Assembly: GCA_963853835.1 (NCBI GenBank)
Contig: OY970835.1
Coordinates: 7,679,501-7,743,500 of the forward strand
DNA from: Calendula officinalis
Taxonomy: Eukaryota; Streptophyta; Magnoliopsida; Asterales; Asteraceae
Length of the DNA stretch: 64,000 nt
Direction: 5' to 3'
In this document: positions 37,572-49,774 of the stretch, one piece after another
Position numbering within the stretch: position 1 is the stretch's first letter
Layout of the letters: each line of letters opens with the position of its first letter
The notes under the pieces: generated by a model
Database searches by the model: none
The model's input: the letters and a program-made list of their open reading frames with translations, nothing else
Told to the model about the DNA's origin: nothing
Program-made: the position numbers and the translations under genes

Positions 37572-39863
37572 TCACATCTTCTTTTTCTTTTCTTCCAACA
37601 GTTTTGCTCTTCTCTGATCACCTTCTAAAGTCTGTTGGTTTCTTTTATTCCTTTGTGCAATAATATATTTGCTGATCTTTTTCATAAATTCATTTAACTT
37701 GTTTTGGAACATCACAGCATCATTAGGTTTAATAAAATTCATGCACCAAAGTTGATAAAGAGTTTTCTCAAAGTGAGGATACTCTTTTTCATATAGGAAT
37801 AAATCACACTTCTTACTTGTATATTCAAAGAAGTACATGTTGACTGTTGGTAGCACATTCCAGGCTTGAATATTCTCTGGATTTATAAACTTCTCTGGAT
37901 ATTCATCTGGATAGAAAGCAGCATTAATCATTTCTGTAATGTAACCTGCAGCTGAATTCTTCCAGGTCTTCTTGGTCATTCTTGGTTTACCAATAATCAA
38001 CATCTTGATTATGTCACTTCTGGTTAGGGACATGACTAAAGGTTTCCAAGCTCTAAATCTTTGAGTGACCTTATCTTCTCTAACAATCTCAATCACATCA
38101 TCTATACATCTCCAGTTGATGATTGGATTGCTTTCTAGGGGAGCAATAGGAAGATCATGAACTTGAACTATTTGTAGTTTCTTCTTTGGTTGTTCTAGTT
38201 CAGATTGATCAGCCTTTCTTTTTCTTGTTGTTAAAGAGAGTTCACCAGATGTTTCACCAGTTATAGTTTTTCTTTCTTTCATTTCTTTGGAATTTATCTG
38301 TTCAAGCTTTGTGGTGACCATCTCTTTAGTCTTTTGTTCAAGAAGGTCCTTCTTGTTCTCCACACAGTACTTCTCTATCAAGTTGATCAACTTCATTCTT
38401 CCAAAGGCCTTGGTATTGTGGCCTCTTGACTTCAAGAATGTGACCATTTCTTTCCTTTTATCTGCAAATTTTTCTGGCATATCAGCCTTCTGCTCTTTGC
38501 ATTCTTGTACTTGTGCTTCAAGAAGTTCTATTGTTTCAGATTCAAGTTGCCTTATTTTTTGTAGTTCTCTTCGTTGTAATTCTTTTCTGGTTTCTGCAAC
38601 TTGTTTGGTTTTGACCTTTTGTTGAAATTGTGGCAGTTTTGATATGTCAGCTATATCTGCCAATTTAATTTCTGTGAAGGGTTGTCTTAGTATTCTAGCC
38701 CTTTCTGCTAATTTTCTGTTCTCAATGGCTAGAGAGACTTCAACCTTCTTCAAGTACTTTGCCCTCTTTATTTTCCATTTATCATTCTTTGCTGACCGAG
38801 CATAATTAATTTTGTTGACCATTTCATGACCTTGTGCTCTATTAGGTTGGTCTTCATCAGCAATTTCCTTTCCCTTTCCTATGTAATTGTCACTCTTTTT
38901 ATCTGGTGCTTCTTCAATTCTAAATTTGTGACCATAGCTGTGTATTTATGACATTGGAAGTATTTTGGGATGTGGAGGTAAAGAGCATTCATCAACTTCC
39001 AGCCAGTTGATGTCATCATCCATGTCTTTCACCACCAATTGTGTTGATCTTGTTGCTGGTGATGGTGGAATTATTACTGCAGGCTCAAGTAGTGGTGGCA
39101 GCTCAATAATATCATCAGTAGTAGCCAAGGTAGTTACTACTGGTATGTCTTCAGGAATTACTACTGATAGGGCATCAGTAGTGTTTGCTGCCTCTTCCTG
39201 ATTTACTACTGCTATGACATCAGTAGTAGTAGGAATTACTACTGATGTTTCTTGTTGTGGTTGTTCTTCTATAGGAGCATCAGTAGTAGGCTCAACAGTA
39301 ACATCCATGTCTTCTAGGCCTTCATCATTAACCTGGCCTTCATCAACCTTTGTTTCTTTAAGATTGAGGAGAGAAGTTGCTGCTGCAATAGATTCATCTA
39401 TCATGCTTTGTATGTTGTCCTTCTCCCACTTAGTGAGCTCAACTGGTGGAGCATCACTACTGTCAACCTTCTTTTTCAGTCTTCTAATGATTCTTGTTTG
39501 TTGAAGAAGCCAGTGCTCGTACATTTTCATTCTTTTGTTGATGGTATTAATGTGCTTCTTCATATAGGACATGGTCCTCCCTTGATTTGTTAAATATTTC
39601 AGGCAATCTTGTACAGTGGTTTCAAGGTTTTCCATCCTATCCGTCAATTGTTTTTGTTCAATACTGCCCTCACTCCTTCTAGCAAGATCATCGGGCTCAC
39701 TAACAGGTACATTGGCTTTGAGGTTTTCCATCCTTTCCGTCAAATCAATAGTTTCAGTTCTACCCTCATCACTTCTTGGTGATGAAATGGGTTGTTTGGA
39801 CACTCTCTTCTTCCTAGAAGAAGCAGTAGTGCCCCCCCCCCCCCCCTTGTGGTTTCTTGGCAC
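37572..39863 (-). pseudogene. Element C env-position ORF, C-terminal two thirds
   Basis: Two open stretches in the same frame (39863-38946, 305 codons; 38822-37572, 416 codons) separated by a single TAA at 38946-38948 and 41 further open codons. The first has coiled-coil-like segments (LTERMENLKA, LTDRMENLETTVQ) and an acidic region with repeated TTD tripeptides. The second is Lys/Glu-rich and helical, with a basic run (KKLQIVQ preceded by RKRKADQSE) and a compact C-terminal domain (WRCIDDVIEIV, YPHFEKTLYQLWCMNFI). No membrane segment or signal peptide is evident, so 'envelope' describes position only. I do not recognise a biochemical function. Confidence 0.7.
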
Positions 39864-40053
39864 CGGGGTCCTCTTAGTGCTTCCTCAAAAGAGTTATCAC
39901 TAAGAGTTGCCGAGGTCTTGGTCCTATTGATGTTCTCACTATCCTGTGCACCCACCTTTGGGGCATCAGTAGTGAGAGCCCTTTCCTCATGTCCTCTCTC
40001 CTCCTTGGAGGACAACTCTTGGAGCCTGGGGTGTGAATCAATGGGTCCCCTGG
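39740..40053 (-). pseudogene. Element C env-position ORF, segment before the G-run frameshift
   Basis: An open minus-strand stretch (read from 40053) runs into a run of 15 C on the plus strand (39832-39846, G on the coding strand). Past the run this frame soon ends, while the neighbouring frame opens into the 305-codon stretch, so a length change in the run has shifted the frame. Joining across solo LTR E (removing the LTR and one duplication copy) keeps the upstream ORF in this frame. Confidence 0.7.
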
Positions 40054-41005
40054 TGTGACAACTCGATATTTCTGGTATGTAACCTCATTTCATTTCTAGA
40101 ACTTTCCTTATTTAGAAAGTTTCTACTTATAGACATTCTATATTTGGCATTCCTTATACTCAAAAACATACATATTTTACACCATACATTAGTGTTTGAT
40201 TATTTTAGTCAACACAACATTATTATCTTCTTATGGTGACACACTTTGAGCTGAAAACATTACTAAAACGATAATTTTATCGGTTGAACAATAAACGTTA
40301 CGATTTAATTTAAACGTGACTCGAATTGAACGAACCATCGAACCCGACACCAAGGGTTGACCGACCACCCATGTGGCCGGCCACACTCCCTCATTCGAAC
40401 CCTCTAGTCGGCCGAACCCTTGTAAGGGTGAGGTTGAATTTTGTTGATCTTATCCTATTGATCTTATCTCCATCTTAATTCAAAGGAGACCTACCCCAAG
40501 TACAACTCTTATTCCTTGATCATTATAAAAGCTTCTCATTTGCTAAAACCTAATCCCTTTTACCCCTTGGAAGCCGTCGACCATCACCACCCATTCAACC
40601 CTTGTTCGTCCGATCAAGCAAGCATCTCCACCCGGTTTCTTGCTCTAGTTCGATCTACATCCCAAGGTATGCCAATTTTCTCTTTTGTTTGCTTGAGTTC
40701 TTCCTTGTTTCGGTGTTAGATTGAACCCGAGACCATGGCCCAAGGCCACATGGTCTCGGTCATGCATTATTCTTCAAAGCCGAGGCTTATAAGCAAGCCT
40801 AGATCCGATCGCATGCATGTGTGGGTGATTAAGGCTTGATTTTGTTACTAGACCCGTTTCCTAGAACCCTAGATCTCGACTTGGACATGCTAATACCTTA
40901 GATCTCGAACCCTAGGCTCGATTTAGCCACAAAACCCGTAGGGTTTTGGCCATTCGGCCAACCCTAGGTTAAACCCTAGCCGAACCCACCAAACCCTAAA
41001 CCAAA

Positions 41006-41178
41006 TTGACCTTCATGATTGACTATTTGACCATTTGATAGCTAGATTTACCAAATTTGACTTTGGTTGACCAAATTTTAGTATACCTCAAACCCTAACC
41101 GAAATCTAGAAGCTTTAGTTGACTTTTGTTGACCAATTTTGACCAATAAGTCAAACCGGGTCAAGGCCGGATCTTGAC
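41006..41178 (+). promoter_or_regulatory. Cluster of nine TTGAC (W-box core) sites in LTR E
   Basis: TTGACC or TTGACT occurs nine times on the plus strand in about 170 bp (for example 41006, 41019, and three in 41118-41151). TTGACY is the binding core for WRKY transcription factors. Function is inferred. Confidence 0.6.
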
Positions 41179-41204
41179 CCAAACCGATCAACCCAAACCT
41201 GAAT

Positions 41205-41460
41205 ACCCAATCGGGCCAAGGCCCGTACTTGGCCCAATTCGATCTATCTTAGCCCATCGGGCCCAAACTTTAGTTGGCCCATTAGTAACCAAGCCCATTT
41301 GGACCAAAGCCCAAACCTTTGGCCCATACCCAACCAAACCAAACCCAATTGGGCCAAGCCCAATTCAAGGCCTAAATCTATTGGACCCAAGCCCAATATG
41401 AGGCCCAAGTGGCCCAACCTAGTGGCCCATTAGGCCCATCTAGGCCCATTAGGCCCAATC
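41205..41460 (+). promoter_or_regulatory. Dense GGCCCA/TGGGCC motif cluster in LTR E
   Basis: More than a dozen GGCCCA, GGGCCA or AGCCCA motifs in about 250 bp. GGCCCA/TGGGCY is the plant 'site II' element bound by TCP factors. The stretch is C-rich on the plus strand and also yields a spurious Pro-rich ORF. Confidence 0.6.
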
Positions 41461-41575
41461 CATTTCATTTCATATCATTTCATTTCGAGAATCATTTCAT
41501 TTCATGTCATTTCATTTTGGAGCATATTTCATTTCATTTTATAAAACCCAATGCATTTCATTTCATTTCATTTTA
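41458..41575. repeat. CATTTCATTT low-complexity repeat in LTR E
   Basis: Repeated CATTTCATTTCAT units, interrupted by short unique spacers. No other signal seen. Confidence 0.8.
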
Positions 41576-42702
41576 TTAATCCAAGTTCATTCGATGTCAC
41601 AAAACATATAACATAACATTTAACGTATATCATATATCTTATATCGTATATAGTATCGTCTGTGTTAGCTTAGTCTAATCAGTAGTTAAATCATTTAGGA
41701 AGCTAGGAGTCTCCCGAGGATTCCTCTGTCTTAAGTCTCTTGTTACTAAGCTTTGCCAGGTGAGTCCACAGACCCCTTTTCTCTTTTAACTGTTTTATAA
41801 ACTTTGGGGTGGAAAACATAAACACAACTGCTACTGTTTTACTATGACTGTACAACAACATCTATACATTTTCATTTATCGCGTTGGCATGACAAACAAT
41901 TATTATACCGGACTAAGGTTACCAGCAATCATTAACTAGTGGATCTAGACCATGGATATGCAGATAGTACTATTGGCTGACACTCATCCTCCCAACGAAC
42001 GTTTGATCATTACTTGGTTTATCCAAGACATATCCGGGAGTGTATATCCATAAAATAACATAACATACTAGAGTTGAAGTGTTGATTGTGGACTTAGGGG
42101 TTGGTACATTAACTCAATAGACTAGCTACCTGTTGGGGATAACAGTTCATGTGATGTCAAACACAACATTTTGTTCAACACTTTTTCATAAACATAACTA
42201 GTAGTTGTATACATTCTACAACTATACTAAACATTTTCATACTTACTACTCATATCATATGAGTGTTGAACCTTATACATTTTCAGTCATAAACCATTTT
42301 CATAACAAACATTTTGAGTAGCAAATCACTTTACTCTTATCATAAACATTAACCCTGTGGATTCACTCAACATTATTGTTGACCCTTTTACTATTTATGT
42401 TTTTCCAGGTAATTAGGTGCAGTGGAGTTTGGAGGATATGAGCATTGGGATTGTCGTGAGCCATGATTAAAACATTAAGTTTACGAACAATCATTTCATT
42501 TCAAACAATTTCTATTTTAGGAAACTTGCTATTTTTGGAAACTTTCTACTTTTGGAAAGTGAAACAAACCCTTATTTTTCGTTATTGCGTGGTTGTTTGT
42601 TTACTTAATTTTTGCTATGTTGTCATGAACGTTACACCTCCGTTCTTCCGCAAAACATTTTAAATGAAGTAAAACTCATTTTTGGCGGGGTGTGACACCT
42701 GG

Positions 42703-43768
42703 TGTCCTTTAAGGAAGATTTCTTCCTTTTATAGCTTTTCTGGACTGATTTGGTTAAAGGCTGGTCTTCTACAGAGTGTAGAGTAGCACGCTGCAGATTG
42801 AGTTCATGTTCCTAGGACACATTCAGGACATCTAATTGGGTGGATGATTGAGTGACTGTTTGGGGTTGTGTTTGGGCTGCATTTGGGGGTGAAGGAGTGG
42901 GTTGAGGTTCAATTGGGGTTGTGTCTTTGTTTGAACCTTCTCCAAGATTTGGTTGATCTTTGATCATGTTAGGAAACAGAGGGGTTTCCTTGCCCGAAAA
43001 TTTAAATTGTTTTCTCATATTTGAGAAAACTTTCTTGTTCAACTCAGGTGTTGTAAAAATATTTTTGGGAGTTGACAAGTTTTGCAATTCACAATTTATT
43101 AAATGTTGAAGAAATCTGGGATACATTAAAAATTTTGAAGTAGAAAGATTTCCCAACATTCCCTCAAAAATCATATATGAAAAGTTAAATACTTGGTCTG
43201 TGCATAAACAAACAACAGCAGATGCTATTGACTTGTTAAACTCATTCCAAGAGCTTCTTTTAGGAGAAAGACAATGTTGAATGGTGTGTATTAAAAATTT
43301 CCATTGTGGGGAGAGAAGACCTTTTTGGAAAGTGACACTGTCAAGTCTTCCCTCATATCCCATGTTTTGTAAACATTCAACAAGGTCTTCCTTGGGTAAA
43401 GAAAACATACCTTCATCATCATGGAGTTGTAGATGGTGTCTGATTGATCGTTCTGATATAAAGATTTCTTTTCCATCTACTACTGACCTTATCTTAATAA
43501 AGTCTGTATCATCGACTTGTTCTGCATTCTCCCAGAAACTCACTAGGTGTTGTTGATAGGCTTTAGGGTTTACAGTGAGTGCAAACTTTATATAAGAATG
43601 TTTTAAACACATGACGATTGGACGAAAGTCTTTCGTTCCGTCTGGATTCTTTAGATATGCACACATGTTGTGAAACTCTGAGTATTTAAGATTTGTTTGA
43701 ACATCAAGAGATTGTAGAGTTGCCATTGTCGTCGATTTTATGCTTGATCGTTTGATTTGGGAGATCAC
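42703..43768 (-). pseudogene. Element C env-position ORF, N-terminal domain
   Basis: A 318-codon stretch (43768-42812), probably starting at the ATG of MATLQSLDV, ends at a TAG; the same frame then stays open to the solo LTR at 42702. The domain includes SIRHHLQLHDDEGMFSLPKE, SPQWKFLIHTIQHCLSPKR, and FLMYPRFLQHLINCEL. I recognise these as a protein family found after pol in many asterid copia elements and often loosely annotated as 'synaptobrevin, longin-like'. The back is a Pro/Thr/Gln-rich linker. The biochemical role is unknown. Confidence 0.75.
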
Positions 43769-44360
43769 GTATGAATGTTGTTACTGGTGCAGGGTTTATG
43801 ATCGCGATTTAGGGTTTATCGAGAGGATTTAGCAGATCGATGTGAGGATAATGCTAAACAAATCGACTTCAGCTATTTATATTTTACGATTTGATCTGCA
43901 AAAAGACTAAATTGCCCTTCGAATCATAACACAACGGCTATTTTCATGGGGGTTAGTTTGGTAACTTTGACAATTTAAAGACCAGTAGTAAATTAGATAC
44001 CAGTAGAAACATCAGTAGTATCTATGAACATCAGTAGTAACTAAGGATTTTGACATCAGTAGTAACTGTAGACATCAGTAGTAACTAATGAATTTTAATA
44101 CTGACCTAATTTACCAACCCTAGCAGTAGTAACCACCATTTTTAGAGACCAGTAGTATATGTGAGTACAATTGTTCACCAGTAGTATTGTCATACCAGTA
44201 GTATTGCATATTCAATACACACCAGTAGTAATGACCTACCAGTAGTATTTTGTGCACACAACTACATATCAGTAGTAACGACCTACCAGTAGTAAAACAC
44301 TTATTAAAATAAATAACTTTTTACAACAGAGAAATTTTACACATGATTTTGAGTGAGAGA
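43769..44360 (-). repeat. Spacer between pol and the env-position ORF, rich in CAGTAGTA
   Basis: Between the pol stop (44361) and the env-position ORF. The half next to pol (43980-44300) carries 13 exact CAGTAGTA motifs, mostly as CAGTAGTAA or CAGTAGTAT, spaced irregularly 12-50 bp apart. The other half looks like a leader for the ORF. No coding is visible. Confidence 0.8.
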
Positions 44361-46649
44361 TTAATTTATTAAAATCATTCCAATACTGCTAACTAAGAAG
44401 CTGAATCTTCCTACATCAAATGCTTTTGTAAAGAGATCTGCTAATTGATTGTCAGTATGAATTTTAACTACTTTGATTAACTTCTTTTCATTGCAATCTC
44501 TTATAAAGTGAAATCTTATTTCAATGTGTTTAGTTTTAGAGTGTTTTACTGGATTGTTCACAATACTAATAGCACTTTGATTATCAATAAAAATAGGAGT
44601 TTTAAGGATAGAGATACCAAAGTCTAGAAGTTGGTTTTGAATCCAAAGTACTTGAGCACAACAAGCAGATGTAGCTACATACTCTGCTTCAGCAGTTGAT
44701 GTGGATACATTTGTTTGTTTCTTACATTGCCATGAAACCAGTCTTGATCCAAAGAATTGACATCCACCAGTAGTGGACTTTCTATCTTGACATTCACCTC
44801 CATAGTCACTATCTGTGTAGGCTATGAGTTCAAATGGTGAGTCATGTGGATACCATAGACCAAGTGATGGTTTGCCTTTCAAGTATCTGATTATTCTTTT
44901 GACAGCCTGCAAGTGTAGTTCTTTAGGTCTTACTTGATATCTTGCACACACACAAACACTGTACATAATGTCAGGTCTTGATGTAGTTAAGTACATCAAA
45001 GAGCCTATCATTGATCTATATAAGGGTTCATCTACATCCTCCCCCTCAGCATCAGGATGTAGGTGTTTGTGTGTTTCCATTGGTGTACTTGCACTCTTGC
45101 AGTCTTTCATGGCAAACTTCTCCAAGATATCTTTGACATATTTTGATTGGTTTATCAAAATACCATCTGATCTTTGATTCACTTGGAGTCCAAGGAAGAA
45201 ACTCATTGGACCCATAGAGCTCATCTTAAATTTGGTTTGCATGAGATCTTCAAACTCTTTGCATAATAAATCATTTGTTGATCCAAAAATGATATCATCT
45301 ACATAGATTTGAACTAGTAGTATATCATTTTTGACCTTTCTTATGAACAGAGTCTTGTCAATTGCTCCTCTTTTAAAATCATTCTTCAACAAGTATGATG
45401 ATAATGTGTCATACCATGCTCTTGGTGCCTGATGTAGGCCATACAGAGCTTTGTCTAGTTTGAATACATAGTCACCATGTTCTGGATCTTCAAAACCTGG
45501 AGGTTGGCATACATATACCTCTTCTTCAATTTTCCCATATAGGAAAGCACTCTTCACATCCATTTGATAGACTTTAAACTTCTTAAATGAAGCATATGCT
45601 AGGAATATTCTTATTGCTTCAATTCTAGCAACAGGAGCATATACCTCATCATAGTCTATTCCTTCTTCTTGAGTGTATCCTTGGGCTACAAGTCTTGCTT
45701 TGTTCTTGATCACTATACCTCTTTCATCTTTCTTGTTTCTAAAGATCCATCTTGTTCCAATGGCTCTTTTTCCTTTGGGTAAAGGTACCAGTGTCCAAAC
45801 AGCTTGTAATTTGAATTGAAGGAGTTCTTCTTGCATTGCCTCAATCCAGTTTGAATCCTTCATTGCTTGTTGAATCTTCTTTGGTTCATCCTGAGACAGA
45901 AAACATTCAAACATACATTCATTAGCAATTAAACTTATGTTACACATGTTTGGAGTTAGACTTTTATTTAATTTGCTTCTTGTTTGTAGTTGTGAGTTAA
46001 CATCACTTAGAATATTGTCTAATGGATGGTTCTTTTGAGTCCTTGAGTTTGTAGCTCTATCAACTACTAGTTGATTTTCAAGATTTGACTCATTTGTCTC
46101 AGGGATTTGTTCCTCTTGAGGTTCTTCATTTTCATTGATGTTTGGTTCATCATCATTAGCTAGATCTGAGTTACTACTGGGATCAGTAGTATTTGTGTTA
46201 TTGCAGGAAACAGTAGTATTTGAGGGATCATTAGTATTTGAATTACTACTGTCCTCATTATCTGATTCACTACTGCCCCCAGAATCTGAGTTATTACTGT
46301 CCTCAGTATTAACTGTGGGAACAGTATCAACTACTATGTATCTCATCTCTTCTTGACCAGTATTGAAAGATGATGTTCCTTCCTTTTGAGTATGACAATT
46401 TGAATCACCTGCATTTAAATCCAAGTTAGTGTTAAAGGATTTGGTTAGATTGTCTATGTTAAATAGCCAATCTGGACCATTTCCTTGTTCATTAGGAATA
46501 TTCTCATTAAAGGATACATTGATGCTTTGTTCAATAATCCTTAATCTTTTGTTGAACACTCTGTATGATTTGCTTTGAGTAGAGTATCCCACAAAGATTC
46601 CATCATCAGCTTTGCAGTCAAACTTACCAATTTGTTCTCTTGTAATCAA
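44361..46649 (-). pseudogene. Element C reverse transcriptase and RNase H
   Basis: A 762-codon open stretch. Residues 1-60 are the integrase tail (DDGIFVGYSTQSKSYRVFN). An acidic Ser/Asn/Thr-rich linker follows, then RT from about residue 270: WIFRNKKDERGIV, VYQMDVKSAFLYGKIEEEVY, ALYGLHQAPRAWYD, catalytic YVDD at 45294-45305, SRPDIMYSVCVCARYQ. RNase H has AYTDSDYGG, STAEAEYVATSACC, and ends with HTDNQLADLFTKAFD. This domain pair looks complete and is the best preserved part of C. It is separated from the integrase core by a frameshift and a stop near 46650-46690. Confidence 0.92.
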
Positions 46650-46684
46650 AATAGTACAAGGACATCCAAATGATTATAAGAAAC

Positions 46685-47728
46685 TTATGGAAGGTTTTCT
46701 TTTGTTAAAAGTTCATATGGTGTTTTATGATGTGGCTTAACTATTAATACTCTGTTTTGTACATAACAGGCAGTATTAACAGCTTCAGCCCAAAAAGTAA
46801 TTGGTAATTTTGAGTCTGCTAACATTGACCTTGCTGCTTCAATGATTGTTCTATTTCTTCTTTCAGCTACACCATTTTGTTGAGGAGTTCTAGGTGAGTT
46901 GTATTGTCTGTCAATACCTTTAAGATCACAAAAGTTAATTAAGTTAGCATTTTTAAATTCTGTGCCATTATCACATCTTATGGCTTTAACTTTTTGATCA
47001 GATGTGTTCTCCAGTTTAACAATTAAGTTCTTGATGAGTTCACTTGTTTCATCTTTTGTCCTGAGAAAGAAAACCCACGTATATCTGGAAAATTCATCAG
47101 TAATAACAACACAATATTGTTTCTTTCCAATACTCATTACATTTGTAGGTCCAAAAAGGTCCATATATAAGAGTCGTAAAGGAACAAAAATAGAATTTAC
47201 AATTTTGGACTTATGAGAAGACTTATGTTGTTTACCTTTTAGGCATGCAACACAGTGATGATCACACATGAACTGTTTTTGTGGTAATCCAATTACCAAA
47301 TTCTTTCTTACTAAATTGTTCATATTTTTAAAGTTTGTGTGACACATCCTTCTATGCCAAAGTTCTGATTCAGTAGTGTTTGCCTTGGATATAAAACAGT
47401 TGACCTCATTTGAAGAAATGAGTTCTCCCCCTATATCCAGGCAATACACATTGTTTCTCCTTGGAGTTCTCAAAACTACATATTTTTCATCTAAAACAAT
47501 TAGGGTTTCTACCAGTAGTGTTTTGGTACTGGTACCCAACAGCATTGTAATTAAGGTTAGGATCAGTAGTAAACCTGTTAAAGTTTCTACTGGTGTTGGA
47601 AAAATTAAAATATTGTTTATTTTGAATTTTTTTTCCATTGTTTTTGAAATAATTGTTGTTCTTTGGGCTTCCAACTCTTTTATTTTGCACAAACCTTGGT
47701 GCATTTCTTCCAAATTTTGGTGTTTCAT
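46685..47728 (-). pseudogene. Element C integrase core, with no protease upstream
   Basis: GAG-pre-integrase (YVVLRTPRRNNVYCLDI), zinc-binding HHCC (LWHRRMCHTNF, CVACLKGKQHK), then DDE core: LYMDLFGPTNV, IRCDNGTEFKN, SPRTPQQNGVAERRNRTI. The last has the catalytic Glu. The stretch before it, where the D-S-G or D-T-G protease should be, passes directly from a gag-like linker into pre-integrase, with two frame changes around 47487-47690. I see no protease motif in any frame there. Ends at TAA 46685. Confidence 0.88.
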
Positions 47729-49696
47729 TTTTTTTGATTTTGTTTTATTTACTACTGATGGATCAGTAGTATCTTTTAACCTTTGTGTTTTTGCTTTTTC
47801 TTTAGAATTCTTAAATTCTTTGAACTCTTTGCAGTTAATTGGATTGAAGTGACAATCCTTTGCTAAATGGTTTACTTTGTTGCAAATAACACATCTTAAT
47901 TTCTTATCCTTAGCACCTTCAGGTTTTCTTTGATCTAAGAGTTGGTTCTTGTTTCTTTCATTTCCCCTTGTTAATATAGTTGGTATATTTTCTGAATTGA
48001 ATTTTGGGGATTCATTTTGACTTTATGCTGTGTGAAAACTTGTATCAATTGAGTCTGTAGTTTGATCATCATCAGATGTATCATTACTTGATTCAGTTTG
48101 ATCTTCATTATTTAATTCGTTTATGATTCTTTCTGAACTAGCTTTAAGTGGAGGAATGAATTTATATGGAGGTGGTACAGCATGATATCCCACTCCATGC
48201 ACAACCTTTTCAGTGGTTTGATTACTTGTTAATTCATTAACAATTTGAGAACTTCTTTCAAATTTTTTAATGGTTAATTTATTTTGTTCTAGTTCCATTT
48301 GATATTCTTCTAGTTTGATCAAAGTTTCTTTTAATTTTAATTCAAGATGTTCTTTTTCATAAGTGGTTTGTAGTAATTCTTCTTTTATCTTTTGATCAGT
48401 TATTTTATAAATTTTAATTTGATTTTCAAGATCAGCTATACAACCATTATATTCAATTCTTCTATTTCTATTTAGAATCATCTCTTCAAGTGTTTCTTTA
48501 TTAAGTTTTTCTAAATCTTTATATGCTTTAATGCATTCAGGAGTGCAAGATTTAGAATGTACCTTAGTAGGAGAGTCAGTGAAAGCCATGAGAGCTTGAT
48601 TCTGTGCATGTTCCTCTGCTTGAAAGCTCCAATCATAACCTTGTCCTTGTTGTGAAACAAGAGCAGTTGAGTTTGACCTTTTGTCTGGCTGAGGATATTC
48701 TTTAGCAAAGTGCCCAAGGTTGTTACAGTTGTAACATTTGACTTTAGTCTTGTCAAATCCAACCTTGTCACCTTTGTTGTAGTTAAGGTTTGTTCTACCA
48801 GTCCTCTTCAAGAACCTTTTGGTTCTCAGGCTCAGCATAGCCATCTGCCATTTTAGATCCATTTCTTCAAGATCATCAGGATTCAATTGTTCCAAATCAT
48901 CATTAATTAGTGCAGTGTGCACATGACTAGTGAAGAAGGATTCTCTTGCAGTATCTTCACAATCTGCAGCTTTTCCTGTAGTAGTTTCTGGAACTTGACC
49001 TGTACTAGATACAAAAGCACCATTGTTTGAAGATAAATTAGGAGTTTTAGAGCTTACCTCAGATTCAAACACCCTAAGCTCATTGTACAATTCATCTAGC
49101 TCTGTTTCTTCCAGAGCATCACCTTGTCTATATATGACTGTGTACGTAGACCATTCTTCTCCAAGAGATCTGAGAAACTTTCTGTTGACATCATCATTGT
49201 CTGGTTTCACACCAACTTGATTCAATTCACCAATGAGTTTGTTGAACCTATCAAAGATTTGAGATAGGGATTCATTCTTTTGGCCTTTGAAATTTTCAAA
49301 GTCCTGTTTTAGTACAGACTTCATGTTTCTTTTGGTGCTTTTGGTGCCAACAAATCTCTTTTCCAGTGCCTGCCACAACATCTTTGCATCATCATATTCA
49401 ACAAAGAGATGTTGATAATCATTAGGAATGGCCAGTAGAAGAGTGCTTAGAGCTTTGAGTTCAATTCCTCTGTCTTTCTTCTCCTTTTCACACTTGAGTT
49501 TGTCTGCTTTAGTTGCAGAACTTGTTGCTTGATTGTGAACGGTTTTGTTTCCTTCAACAACAACTTCCCACATGGAATAATCAGTAATAAGCATGTATTG
49601 CTTAATACGATTCTTCCACATTCCAAAGTTATTTGGAGTGAGTATAGGGATTTTATTTGGTTGAGTACTTTCATTGTTATCAGTCATGATTAACAA
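47729..49696 (-). pseudogene. Element C gag with two zinc knuckles
   Basis: A 557-codon ORF (49696-48023) probably begins at MTDNNESTQ, two codons after an upstream in-frame Met. It has the copia gag core (NFGMWKNRIKQYML, LWQALEKRFVG, FDRFNKLIGELNQVG), a first zinc knuckle near residue 319 and a long coiled-coil-like back (LENQIKIYKITDQKIKEELL). The first knuckle is CYNCNNLGHFAKEY, where the last Cys is Tyr, so it is damaged. A TAA at 48023-48025 ends the ORF. The frame then reopens into a second, complete knuckle (CVICNKVNHLAKDC) before the integrase stretch, so the stop sits between two gag modules. Confidence 0.88.
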
Positions 49697-49760
49697 TCTG
49701 TGTGTTTTAAAGATTAAAATTTTTTGTTGTTCTTAAAATTCGTAGATCTAGAACCAATAT

Positions 49761-49773
49761 GCTCTGATACCAC
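49761..49773 (-). promoter_or_regulatory. Primer-binding site of element C
   Basis: Plus strand GCTCTGATACCAC; on the element strand GTGGTATCAGAGC, complementary to initiator Met-tRNA. It sits one base from the 5' LTR. Confidence 0.93.
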
Positions 49774-49774
49774 T

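Larger units (their letters stand above)
40054..42697 (+). mobile_element. Solo LTR E (2644 bp) inside element C
   Basis: Runs from TGTGACAACTCG to GGCGGGGTGTGACA and is flanked by the 5-bp duplication CCTGG at 40049-40053 and 42698-42702. There is no internal region, so it is a solo LTR left by LTR-LTR recombination. The ends match the array and D families (gypsy, Tekay-like by end sequence), the interior is diverged. It contains a W-box cluster, a GGCCCA cluster and a CATTTCATTT repeat, described separately. It is the youngest or near-youngest insertion in the nest because it lies inside C. Confidence 0.93.

Noticed and set aside
38287..39903. Plus-strand Ser-rich ORFs opposite the env-position ORF
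   Set aside because: Antisense shadows of the minus-strand coding region, which has the recognisable composition and continuity.
41174..41401. Pro-rich 75-codon ORF
   Set aside because: Produced by the GGCCCA motif cluster inside solo LTR E; no start context or domain.
43980..44300. Regularly repeated CAGTAGTA units resembling a CRISPR or satellite array
   Set aside because: The genome is eukaryotic, spacing is irregular, and the motif extends into LTRs and ORFs of one retroelement.
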